DNA of 64,000 nucleotides from Phycomyces nitens (GCA_022702545.1 JAHRBC010000005.1:3720001-3784000), one strand, 5' to 3'; shown: positions 23,507-34,205, numbered from the stretch's first letter. Notes: generated by a model not told the origin, from the letters alone. Numbers and translations are program-made.

Positions 23507-25180
23507 CGCAGGTCTTTACATTTATCCAGGAATATATAATCAAAGAAAAACATTTATTCAATATGTAATGGGCCGACATTTATACTTTTTACATACTCTC
23601 TTGTACTTCACCCTTCTTTGGCCAGAGCTTCTCTCAATTGCGTTGGTGATGTAGGTTATAATGGCTTTAGTGCACATTATCATACAATCTATTCTAGATA
23701 TTCTCAATTGGAATCTATTCAGGATTTTTTTTTGATCGCTAGTCAAGAACATATCAAGTTCGTCTTTACATATCTTTGACATTTCAACTTTATGTGGTAT
23801 GAAAATGAGAATGAGAATACAAGGATATCAACAAGTATTGTACGGAATCAATAAACTCGATGATTTTGCAAACCTGTATATTAAACGCATATTTTTTTTA
23901 ATCTAGTCGATTGCCTTTGAATATCAAATATATATTTCTCTACCAGAAAAATCATTTGTGAAAAGATGGTCTATTGGGCCTAGTTTTGTTGACCTTTGTT
24001 TTATTCTCTTGTCGCTGACACATATATACCTTGCTATACTATTTCCTATTCCTTTGGCAATTATTCAGTCATTCTTTTCCCATTTTCCACTAATATCTTC
24101 TTTTTTATATATATATACTTGGTTTTTGGTTTAAAAGGCAACCAAGGCGATATTGGATTCAAGATTTCGAATAGGTTATAAAGAGAAGACACGAATGACA
24201 CATGATTGCAAGGTCATTGTTTCCTTTCTTCTTGTGCATTGGCTAATGCGAGAAATACTTTGATATTTTATTTTGCTGGCAGGAGATTTATTCGGTGGAT
24301 TGTGTACATTAAAGTAATCGCAATGTGAATCTAATACGTTACAACCAAAGACTTTTTTTTGGAAATACTTAAAATGCAGCAAAAGTAATAGCAGAAAAAG
24401 AAGAAGAAGAAAAAAGGGGGGGATTAGATTAGTATGAGACTTGGTGATTAGCTACAGATGTAAAAGAATCTATCTTCTTGAGTGATGGGCACATCATTAT
24501 GGTAAAAGAAATACCCAGCAGACACTATAGACATTATTACCATAAAAGGCCAGCAAAGAGTTGCACGTATTTCTTAATTTTCTATATACCAGTAATACTG
24601 GTGTACTACTCGGCGGGTTAACGCGTCGGATTGCAATAGTACAGGTCGGGTGTTCGATTCCCGGTCTTGGAAATTGGAAAAATGAAGACGGTTGACCCCG
24701 ACTGGGTAGGACACTGGGGCAGTACCTGAGACTTTGGCCAAGTCTCAGCTTGGACTTCAGTAGCCGCGGGGATTCCAATCTACCAAGCTTAGCTTGGTAG
24801 AGTACTGTTGCATTTTTTTAATTTTTATTTTTATTTGTCGTTTTGGATTTGGGTTGTTCTTCCAATGCTATAATACAACCAATATTGGCCAAACCCACTG
24901 GGAGTCGTAAACGAGGATAGAAAGATAGATCCTTTTTTATTCAATAAAATATTGTCCTCTTTTATATCTTTTCTAAACCTACCCAGCCATCATAAATGTC
25001 TGACACTTTGGTGGCCTCAAAGGTTCCAATCTACTAAGAAGGAGAGCTTAGTAGACTACTATTTTTTAATTTTTTTTTAATTTTTCAAATTTATTTATTA
25101 GGGGGTTTCATTGATTTTATTTTCCAAGTTTTATTTATTGGCCATTAATATTTTAAAAATATGTCATTGAACCCCCCTTT
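23507..25180. repeat. Left arm of a 1.67-kb inverted repeat
   Basis: The whole segment recurs as its reverse complement at 31,721-33,399 with only scattered differences, mostly homopolymer lengths. Outer ends share CGCAGGT and AAATGTAAA-type sequence; inner ends share AAAGGGGGGTTCA. Frames in the arms (minus 24,497-24,778; minus 23,558-23,782) are translated identically or nearly so in the other arm but lack recognisable domains. The arm includes a tRNA-like segment at 24,601-24,670. No transposase was seen, so it may be a non-autonomous element present twice in opposite orientation. Confidence 0.85.
24601..24670 (+). repeat. tRNA-like, SINE-head-like segment
   Basis: TACTCGGCGGGTTAACGCGTCGGATTGCAAT resembles the D arm and anticodon stem of a Cys-type tRNA. 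It is followed by TGTTCGATTCCC, which matches the Pol III B box (GGTTCGANTCC). The 3' anticodon stem and acceptor pairing are not intact, so it is not a functional tRNA gene but fits a tRNA-derived SINE head. An identical copy lies in the right arm. Confidence 0.45.
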
Positions 25181-25529
25181 CTAATTGTTTTTAATATCCT
25201 AGCCAAAGAGTATTTGTATAGTGCCAAACAGCTGTTTTGAATTATTCAAATGTCTTTGTAGTTAAAATCTCTGTTGTATAATGGTAGGCTATTGCTTGGT
25301 ATGATGTGTATGAGTGTTTTGTGTACAACTATCCAGACATTAGCTTGCCATGTATTTGCAAAGAATAGCCAGAGATCGGTTGTAAAGTTTGGACTTTGTT
25401 TAGCTGGGTGTGTATATCTCAAGGTACAAACCCACGGAACTTGGTTACACTTTTAAACTGGTATTGGATAGAGTCATTCACACTCAGTAACGGAGTACAA
25501 TATTATACAATTGCATTGACCAAAAGTAA
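25181..25529. other. Spacer with no gene seen
   Basis: Sequence between the left inverted arm and the first 3.4-kb element. Its first about 60 bp (CCAAAGAGTATTTGTA...GCCAAACAGCTGTTTTGA) is a diverged inverted match to about 31,130-31,185. The inverted homology therefore once extended further inward. Confidence 0.5.
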
Positions 25530-25877
25530 TGTTGTGTTTTAGGGTATTAAAACAATAAAAAATAGTAATGGAGATATAGACAGTAAGTGAGTACTTTAAG
25601 ACTGTATATAAACTTGTCGTTATCAAGATACAAAATGTGCCACTCTTTATATACCCTTTCAATCTGCTGTTGCGCAAGATCTTGGACTTCCTGATACGTG
25701 GGGTCTTTCACCACATTACGATATTAGATGGAGTAAGCTTCTGAGCTCAACATCCATCTTGCTATTATTCTAATGCATTGCTATACTTCGTCTATCGTAC
25801 CTTATTAGCTCTCAGCTAATCTGTATTTATAGCTTATCTATATGTAAAATATACATTGATAAGGCTGGATCACCACA
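25530..25877 (-). repeat. Terminal direct repeat of element copy 1 (left)
   Basis: 348 bp, TGTTGTGTTTTAGGG to GGATCACCACA as read on plus. On minus it contains TATAAATACAG and TATATAAAGAG, TATA-like elements expected of an LTR promoter. Direct copies lie at 28,622-28,967, 50,733-51,082, 53,836-54,183 and 57,313-57,660. Confidence 0.85.
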
Positions 25878-25892
25878 CCACAGACTTTTTTC

Positions 25893-26200
25893 CCCAAAAA
25901 CCTTTGAGATTTAAGAAAGGAATCGTAAGTAAGCTTAACATAGGCGGAATGAAAATTGCATGCCTTTCCAGACACGAGAACATACTGCGTGCAACAACCT
26001 TTTGTGCTATCAATCAATACAAAGAAACTGGGTCTATCACTGACAAGAAAAATTTAAAACGATGAAAGCTTCTAACACCTCCCCAAAAATACTTTTTGAA
26101 CTTGAGAGAAATCGACATCAGATTTTGGCAGACATGATACATCACTAAAAGTGAAATGACAGGGAAGCGCCTCTGTGCAAAAACTATTAGTAAAGCTACT
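25893..26200 (+). pseudogene. Tc1-like helix-turn-helix remnant inside the element
   Basis: The plus strand reads MKIACLSRHENILRATTFCAINQYKETGSITDKKN, then KLLTPPQKYFLNLRE across stops. This has the pattern of the Tc1/mariner N-terminal HTH pair: a first helix-turn-helix, a (Y/F)KETGS linker, then (R)KLTPxxxxxLxxLV. The region at 49,090-49,840 is a longer relative and supports the assignment. It is shared by both element copies, so it was acquired before they amplified. Confidence 0.55.
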
Positions 26201-26499
26201 GCCTTTACATGAATGATAGACCCTCTACAATGAATTTTCTCAGGTGTCAAGACAACCAACATGTTGTTCTGAGCCAAGTATAAAATGAGCAGTTTAAACT
26301 TGATAATAAAAATGGGTTTTATTCATTTCCACTAATATACTTGATCAAAATAAAAATTTATTGTCGAATACAACGTAAATACGAGGGAAGCATTATTATA
26401 CTTATGGGACCATCAGAATGCACTATCTTTTTTTTTTTTTTAAAAAAAAGAATCTAGCATCATCTCATCATTTGGGCCTATCATGGGCATTTAATGCCT

Positions 26500-28080
26500 C
26501 CCCTCAAGCAAGAACCGGCGGCAGAGAAACCAGCGAACTAGCACCAAGAACAACATAGATTTAGTACTGAAGAAAACTGAAAACACTTACCAAGGATATT
26601 CTGGAATGGAAGCCAATGACTGGAAACTTGGAAACTACGGAGCAGAGAGCTAACATCAAGAACAATAGAGAATGAGTACCAATGAAAACAGAAAACTTTT
26701 ACCAATGCCCGAAAACCTGGAAGACCGGAAGCCGAGGACCAAAGGGCTGAATGGTGCCGACGATACACCTTGGTTGGCTGTACGAAGGAGCTCAGATCGG
26801 CACCATATCAGCCGGCGCCAGGTCGAAGACCGAAGGGCTAGGATACATCCGATTGCGAACAACTTGACGGTTACCAAGGTAGTGTATGCCGAAACAACGA
26901 TGCAACCAAGGGCCAATAAGCAATGGACACGCCTCTCCACCACCCTCGGACTGTTGTGCCGAGACCACACCGCATTCCGACATAGACATACCTTGATATC
27001 CATCATGAAGTAAGCAACCGAATGTTTCCCTTCTTGCTGAGCCCCAACACCGAAATGAGCTGGACGATAGCCATCGAACCAGTAGAGACCAACGGGGCTG
27101 CAGCGCATATACCAATACAACTCTGACCAGCCGTACCAGAGGTTCAAGTATGCTTGCACTCACTGCAGAAGATGTGAATACGCAAAGGTCCCAAAGCCGA
27201 AATCCAATACGTGACATGGACGCGTCCCTCCATTCACCGTTGGCGTGTTAAATCGAACTTTAGAACCTCGCAATATTCACACCCTATCCGGAGCAGGGCG
27301 ATGTTTCTTGAGGCACATCCGTGGGGACCGACTTGGAAGACCTTGATCGAATATATGAATTCAACAGTTAGATGTCAAAGATATTAAAAATAGAGAGAAA
27401 GATATATTCATACCTACTGGAGTGCGTTGATGCCGCACGGAAATGGAATGGCCAATGCTGTTCTCAGTATACCAGCTGTAGCATTGAGTTTTTGACTGGT
27501 GCTCTCAATTCACCGTATTCGATTTCATAGTCAACATCAATTTCTTCGTGAGATGAGGCCCAAGGCGTGTTGGACTCAATATCTGATTTCCAAAAGTTAA
27601 TGTCAAAAGCAGCTATATTTTTGGGCATACCTACGCGAGTCTAGTTGCAAAATATAGAAACAACGGTATCAGGCCTGGGAATGAGACAAGAGGGTGGAGA
27701 TGAGGGTCATTTTATATGTTTGACAGAGATGGTCATTAGGCATCACGCCTTTGCTAATGCTTTTTGACAGGTCACTTGTATGATTTCCAGCACAAGATAG
27801 AGTGAGCGGGTTATTTTTTGAAATGATTTTGACACCATCATGTGTTCACTACAACTGAATGACACGTTAGTTTGATGGTTCAAAAACATCATAAAACACG
27901 TCCGTCCATCATTAAAAGCCCGTCTATTGTAAAGGCGGAGCCATAGTTGACGAAACTAGGAGTGGATAAAGTGAATATTTGCTTACCTTGACATGCCCTT
28001 GAGAAAGTGAAATTGTAACGGAAAGAGAAGTAAGGAAACAGAAACAACAATACGCGTCCAAAGCCCCTGTCTTTATAGAC
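26500..28080 (-). other. Intron-containing transcription unit inside the element (copy 1)
   Basis: Read on minus there is TGACGTGA-type sequence (28,121-28,128), TATAAAG at 28,070-28,076, a pyrimidine-rich leader and ATGTCAAG|GTAAGC with a donor at 27,986. Further signals are a frame from ATG 27,628 (MPKNIAAFDINFWKSDIE...) reaching TGA at 27,464; an intron 27,413-27,342 with donor GTATGA and branch CTAAC; a Trp/Tyr-rich frame (LYWYMRCSPVGLYWFDGYRPAHFGV); and a 41-nt intron 26,991-26,951 (GTATGT to CAACAG) leading to SEGGGEACPLLIGPWLHRC and a stop. Two overlapping long frames exist after 26,991 and I cannot tell which is used. No domain was recognised. Confidence 0.5.
26535..26755 (-). repeat. 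Duplicated exon-intron block in the element
   Basis: Two diverged units of about 110 bp each end (minus strand) in an exon followed by a donor and a short intron: ATATCCTTG|GTAAGT to GTGCTAG and GGGCATTG|GTAAAAG to GATGTTAG. Exon sequences share TTCCAG and CATTGG blocks. A further diverged copy lies at 54,186-54,290 on the plus strand, outside the second element. Confidence 0.55.
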
Positions 28081-28621
28081 AAATATTTTGTGGGTGTGAG
28101 GTCACCACGAATTTTGGTGATGACGTGAGCCAGTGTGGGAATATATTTTTGACATGGGACGAATTAGTAGTTTAACAGTAAAATCAATAGCTTTTAAAAG
28201 GAAAAAAGGTAAAGAGGTAAAGAGGTAAACATCAAGTTAAAGGTTGGTCTTTATCTGTGTACTGTTAACTTTAAAGACAGTGTACTTCTTTGAACGGCGA
28301 TTGGTTTTCTTTTAATTTTAGGCAATCTTGGTAGGTCCGTGCATTTGTTCAAGGATGATTGATTTTGTACAAACAGGTACAAATAATCTTTGCGGACATA
28401 GAAATACATTTGCCCTTTCGAAATACTCAAATATCTCATTCTTTTTTCATATCATATAGAGTTGTGTATCCTATTTGTCCTAAACACTTGTTTTGCAAAT
28501 ATCAAAGATAGAGTGTACTTTGCCACATATATTTATTTGGTGTAAGAGCAAATGGAGTTTTGATACGAAATAACAATAAATTTGTTTTTTTTATTCATTA
28601 TTCTGTACTCTTAAAGGGCAA

Positions 28622-28967
28622 TGTTGTGTTTTAGGGTATTAAACCAATACAAAATTATAATGGAGATATAGACAGTGAGAGTACTTTGAGACTGTATATA
28701 AGCTTGTCTTTATTAAGATAAAAAATGTGCCACTCTTTATATACTCTTTCAATGTGCTGTTGCACAAGATCTTGGACTTCCTGATACGTGGGGTCTTTCA
28801 CCACACTAAGATATTAGATGGAGTAAGCTTCTGAGCTCAACATCCATGTTACTATTATTCTGATTCATTACTATAATTCCTTTATCGTACCTTATTAGCT
28901 CTCAGCTAATCTGTACTTATAGCTTATGTGTATGTAAAATATACATTAATTAGGCTGGATCACCACA
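28622..28967 (-). repeat. Terminal direct repeat of element copy 1 (right)
   Basis: 346 bp, same ends as the left repeat with scattered substitutions. Read in the proposed minus orientation this is the 5' repeat. The internal sequence then begins TTGCCCTTTAAGAG; no match to a tRNA primer-binding site was recognised. Confidence 0.85.
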
Positions 28968-29852
28968 AAGCTGTCAAACCAAACACCTTTCAGACATTGG
29001 TCTGAAATCGGCCGGCAAGAAATACTGTTCTGTCTTGATATCTTCTAGTCTGGTGTCTGGTTATACTCTTGGTCAAGACAGTCATGGAGAGGTACAGAAT
29101 AGGTGGGAGCCATCGGGCGCCAGTGAGATACCACTACTCTTCATGACGAGTCAAGTCGGATATTGCATTCGTTGGCAACAGATGGGGAATTTCAATGATT
29201 TGAGACAGTTCAGTGGCCTTGAGATTGACATCCGAGCGTTTCAGTGACGAAGCTATCTCTTGGCAACCAAACCAAACCAACTCAGCCCGTGCGAGAGATA
29301 CTTCCGTGTCTGGGGTATGGATGTCTTTTCAGGTCAGGACGGTATTTTTTTTTTACCAAAACTGAGTAGGGATTTCAGCCCTGAGTGTGGTCTATAGCCG
29401 TTGTGATATCTGGCCGATTTCTTGCTGTCCAGCAATCAATATTGTAACAGTGTATAAAGTCATACTTTATTCAAGCCTCCAATCTCTCGTGGTCGGTTAA
29501 TGGAACCAGTTGCTGCGAAGATATGCTTGTCAGGATTTTGGCTGAACGTCTTTAGGCCATTATCTTGCGCCGAAAACAATGTTCAATTCTCGCCCGTAAC
29601 CCCCCTGGGCTACAAGACTATATTGATCGCTTTTGGTTGTGCTACTTTAGTAGTTATACCCAAGAGAACTTTGATAATGTTAATCCTGAGAATGTAAAAT
29701 CGCGTTTATATGAAACGAAAGAGGCGGGGTCTCGTAACTGAATATAGCCTTTGTTGCTTAAAACAGTGAGGAATAGCCCTAGTGTTTTGAATTTTGTTGT
29801 TCTTTTGAACATCCTGTCTCGGTCTATAGTTGACTTTGGTTGACTTGACAGG

Positions 29853-29902
29853 TGGTTTTCTGGCCTTGGCCGGAAGACCGTGAGTTCGAATCTCACAGAG
29901 CC
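29853..29902 (+). repeat. tRNA-like segment with A- and B-box motifs
   Basis: TGGTTTTCTGGCC (29,853-29,865) resembles a Pol III A box. GTGAGTTCGAATCTCAC (29,880-29,896) is a perfect T arm: a 5-bp stem with TTCGAAT loop, containing a B box, followed by AGAGCC. No matching 5' acceptor strand was found, so it is not an intact tRNA; a tRNA-derived repeat is likely. Confidence 0.4.
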
Positions 29903-31193
29903 TTTTAGATAGTTTTATTCTCTAAATATTCCTATCTTTGATTTAATATTCGTACAGACTCATACCAAGATTAAGGAAAATTGATTTAAACCTCACAAAA
30001 TAATGAGTCAGCACCATAGTTTTTTTAAAGGCGCTTTCCTCATTCGAATCACAGCATGTCTCAACAAAACAACAACTAAATCCTTGAGAAACAGAAGGAG
30101 CTTTTAGTTTATCAAAAATAACCTCTAATCAGTGGAACTCGTATAACCACATCACCTTTAGCTACACCACAGGAGAATTACACATCCTTGCAAACAGTAT
30201 GCACACCAATCAAAAGACAGAAAGATACTAGAAGCGCATTTTCTGAGAAACGAAAAGAAAATTCCCAGCTTACGAATGTACATGCCAGCTAAAATTTAAC
30301 CAATGGAATGAAACAGAATCGCGCTGCGATACATGGAAATCTTAAAGTCTTTGTGTCAGACACAATGAGTCATTTAACCTCTAGGTCTACAGTTCGGACG
30401 ACTATTCATAGAATCTACCTGTTTTCTTGTCGAGCTGTATGCGAGTCACTGCTATTAAAAGCACATTAGATGAAGCGATTAAGATTTGTTCATCACTCCA
30501 ATAAAGCTAATCAAAGATGGGATTGTGTCATCCGGAGCGATGAGTCCAGAGTTATGCTTTTTCCGAAAGGTAGAAACACGAGTGTTTAGCACCAAGTTTA
30601 TGAAGCAGATTATTTAAAGCCAAGAATGCAGCTTAGTGGAGGCTCCATTATGCTCTAGTGATGTATATGGGCAGGAGCCGTAGATCCTTTAAGATGATCA
30701 AGGGTATGCTTAAACAGCAAGCGTATATGAACTTTCTGGGAAGAAGCCTTTCCATTTTTCGGGAAATTGAATGAAGAAAACAACCGAGAGCTTGTTTATC
30801 AAGTGGAAAATGCCCAATGCAAAAATCAAATCTTGTGAAGTGAAAGAAGGCTCTAGGTGGGTCAATAATGTTATGGCTATCAAACAGCCCAGATATCACT
30901 CTCATTTTTAATATATGGTCAATAGTAAAGAGTAACCAGACATCGGTTATAGAGCCTTTCTTCACTCGGCAGCGGTGGGTATACCACAGATAGTATTCTT
31001 TTGTCGATAAACAGCTTTCATAGTATTCCAATTTCCCATGGAATACTAACAGATCTAAATACCTTACTATGAATTGGGTTTACAAAGACCACCGTTTGTT
31101 TTTGCAAAAAAGGTACCACTAGTCTTTTCAAAACAGCTATTTGGCACCATGAGCACCCTACAAATATTCTTTGGATAAAATACTAGAACCGAT

Positions 31194-31720
31194 TAAAAAA
31201 AGGGGGTTCAGGTAAAAGTATTTTGTTTATTTTTGCGGGTGTGTCAAGGCCTGGCGCCTATTGGCATATAGGCTACCCATGAGAACGAAAAGAATAATTG
31301 AAAATATATAAAATAAATAATAAAAAAGAAACCCCTAAATACTGGGGGAAAAGAAATAAGGTATAAGAACGAAAAGAAAAAAGTTTTTGTGTTTGACACG
31401 GCATGACAGAGAGAGAAGTCAGCGAGAAGGAAAAGAGAGCACGGAAAAAACCCCCAGTGGGGGAAAACGGCTTTTAAGAAAGTAATAGATACATACAGCG
31501 GGTAAGAATACAGGCGAAATAAATATATAGAGAAAGAAAAAAAGAATGAGAGGTCAAGAATCGAGAATAAGTAACTAGGTACTGACAGCACAAAGATTGG
31601 GAACGGATTTCAGCAAGGATCAGAACTCTAAAGATGGATCCCCTTTAGAAACTCGGACAATCCATTTATGAATCTGATCGCACAAGAGCCAAGAAATCTT
31701 GACCGTAAAAATAAATTCAA
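31194..31720. repeat. About 525-bp insertion flanked by AAAGGGGGTTCAG
   Basis: AAAAAAGGGGGTTCAG occurs at about 31,194-31,210 and again at about 31,718-31,733. The inverted homology with the left arm resumes inward of the first copy, so the 525 bp between them is extra in the right arm. The inserted sequence is AG-rich on plus and holds no credible gene. Confidence 0.5.
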
Positions 31721-33399
31721 AAAAGGGGGTTCAGTAACATATTTTTAAAATATTAATGGCCAATAAATAAAACTTGGAAAATAAAATCAATGAAACCCCC
31801 TAATAAATAAATTTGAAAAATTAAAAAAAATTAAAAAATAGTAGTCTACTAAGCTCTCCTTCTTAGTAGATTGGAACCTTTGAGGCCACCAAAGTGTCAG
31901 ACATTTATGATGGCTGGGTAGGTTTAGAAAAGATATAAAAGAGGACAATATTTTATTGAATAAAAAAGGATCTATCTTTCTATCCTCGTTTACGACTCCC
32001 AGTGGGTTTGGCCAATATTGGTTGTATTATAGCATTGGAAGAACAACCCAAATCCAAAACGACAAATAAAAATAAAAATTAAAAAAATGCAACAGTACTC
32101 TACCAAGCTAAGCTTGGTAGATTGGAATCCCCGCGGCTACTGAAGTCCAAGCTGAGACTTGGCCAAAGTCTCAGGTACTGCCCCAGTGTCCTACCCAGTC
32201 GGGGTCAACCGTCTTCATTTTTCCAATTTCCAAGACCGGGAATCGAACACCCGACCTGTACTATTGCAATCCGACGCGTTAACCCGCCGAGTAGTACACC
32301 AGTATTACTGGTATATAGAAAATTAAGAAATACGTGCAACTCTTTGCTGGCCTTTTATGGTAATAATGTCTATAGTGTCTGCTGGGTATTTCTTTTACCA
32401 TAATGATGTGCCCATCACTCAAGAAGATAGATTCTTTTACATCTGTAGCTAATCACCAAGTCTCATACTAATCTAATCCCCCCCCCCCCTTTTTTTCTTC
32501 TTCTTCTTTTTCTGCTATTACTTTTGCTGCATTTTAAGTATTTCCAAAAAAAAAGTCTTTGGTTGTAACGTATTAGATTCACATTGCGATTACTTTAATG
32601 TACACAATCCACCGAATAAATCTCCTGCCAGCAAAATAAAATATCAAAGTATTTCTCGCATTAGCCAATGCACAAGAAGAAAGGAAACAATGACCTTGCA
32701 ATCATGTGTCATTCGTGTCTTCTCTTTATAACCTATTCGAAATCTTGAATCCAATATCGCCTTGGTTGCCTTTTAAACCAAAAACCAAGTATATATATAT
32801 ATAAAAGAAGATATTAGTGGAAAATGGGAAAAGAATAACTGAATAATTGCCAAAGGAATAGGAAATAGTATAGCAAGGTATATATGTGTCAGCGACAAGA
32901 GAATAAAACAAAGGTCAACAAAACTAGGCCCAATAGACCATCTTTTCACAAATGATTTTTCTGGTAGAGAAATATATATTTGATATTCAAAGGCAATCGA
33001 CTAGATTAAAAAAAATATGCGTTTAATATACAGGTTTGCAAAATCATCGAGTTTATTGATTCCGTACAATACTTGTTGATATCCTTGTATTCTCATTCTC
33101 ATTTTCATACCACATAAAGCTGAAATGTCAAAGATATGTAAAGACGAACTTGATATGTTCTTGACTAGCGATAAAAAAAAATCCTGAATAGATTCCAATT
33201 GAGAATATCTAGAATAGATTGTATGATAATGTGCACTAAAGCCATTATAACCTACATCACCAACGCAATTGAGAGAAGCTCTGGCCAAAGAAGGGTGAAG
33301 TACAAGAGAGTATGTAAAAAGTATAAATGTCGGCCCATTACATATTGAATAAATGTTTTTCTTTGATTATATATTCCTGGATAAATGTAAATACCTGCG
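31721..33399. repeat. Right arm of the 1.67-kb inverted repeat
   Basis: Reverse complement of 23,507-25,180 with very few differences; for example, a poly-C run near 32,480 is longer here. It carries the second tRNA-like segment on minus at 32,231-32,300. Near identity suggests a recent duplication or ongoing gene conversion between arms. Confidence 0.85.
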
Positions 33400-34205
33400 T
33401 TTCATTTGCACTTTATCCCAGAGTTTACGATTACTCAATATTATTTCTAGTAATCCCGTAATTTGTCTTAATATTTGGTCCCATTATCCTAGGAACAGAT
33501 CGCTTTATTTTGATTTCGACAAGATAATAATACGATAATGTCAAGTTTATGTAGCAGATATCATACCATTAATTGCTTCCTTGCCTCCTAGATTATTAAA
33601 AAATCATTGAATACTATCTACGGCCAGAAATATTACAAGATAATCCACAGAGACTGCAAGATTATCTAGCCAATATTCTTTACAAACAAAAATCTGATTG
33701 AAAAATAATAAAGGTCCAATAGATGTACAAAGCAATAAGCCAATTATTTGTTTCTAAAGATAATAATGACTGTATTGCGATCATCATCTTCAGAAAATGG
33801 ATAATAGAACTAAAACAGGGCAAAGTATTATTAGAATCTGTTATTACAGGCCATCTTATTTTTGCTCAAGCTAATGTTTACTGATATCAGTTGTAGGTAA
33901 TACTATAATCATTTATGTATATTTCATGTGCAAAATAGCCATTGTGCAACACCAACAGCTAGAAAACTGTGTGTAATTCCTCGGATTTCATGTTTTGACT
34001 GCGGCTAGATTGGGTAATCCTAAAACAATAGGCTCCAACTTTCATCCTTGGATCATGCAAACTATGATACTATCGTGGCTTTTATAGACAACAGCACAAA
34101 GCTAAACATATTTGCTTTGTTTCATAACCTGTTATTTTTTTTTACCAAGCCAGCTCCTCCTCTTCTTCTTCTTTTTCTTTTACAAATACTAAGAGTATTT
34201 TATTC
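33400..34205. other. Intergenic, no gene seen
   Basis: AT-rich sequence with no supported ORF. The last about 50 bp before 34,206 is pyrimidine-rich (TCCTCCTCTTCTTCTTC) and probably the leader of the following small gene. Confidence 0.5.

Larger units (their letters stand above)
25530..28967 (-). mobile_element. Non-autonomous LTR-type element, copy 1
   Basis: A 3.44-kb unit bounded by direct repeats of 348 bp (25,530-25,877) and 346 bp (28,622-28,967), each beginning TG and ending CA. No gag, protease, RT or integrase was found, so it resembles a LARD-type derivative. Orientation is placed on minus because a GGGGAAAAAAG polypurine-like tract borders the repeat at 25,877 when read that way, and because the internal splice signals and TATA box are on that strand. 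The interior carries a plus-strand Tc1-like remnant (25,893-26,200), an intron-bearing unit (about 28,080 to 26,500) and a duplicated exon-intron block. No 5-bp target duplication is evident (AGTAA versus AAGCT). A nearly identical copy lies at 50,733-54,183. Confidence 0.75.
28968..31720. other. Unassigned sequence between element copy 1 and the right inverted arm
   Basis: Short frames on both strands (plus 29,035-29,247; minus 30,648-31,031) look partly coding-like, for example EVSLARAELVWFGCQEIASSLKRSDVNLKATEL on minus at about 29,210-29,310, but no family was recognised. A tRNA-like segment lies at 29,853-29,902. 31,194-31,720 is an apparent insertion in the right arm. Confidence 0.45.

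Noticed and set aside
24497..24778. 93-codon frame (repeated at 32,122-32,403) as a protein gene
   Set aside because: It spans the tRNA-like segment in antisense; identity between arms reflects DNA duplication, not protein selection.
29853..29902. Functional tRNA gene
   Set aside because: No 5' acceptor strand pairs with AGAGCC and no canonical anticodon stem-loop can be drawn.
31244..31591. 115-aa minus frame rich in Phe, Ser and Tyr
   Set aside because: Translation of an AG-rich tract in reverse; no domain and lies in the 525-bp insertion.
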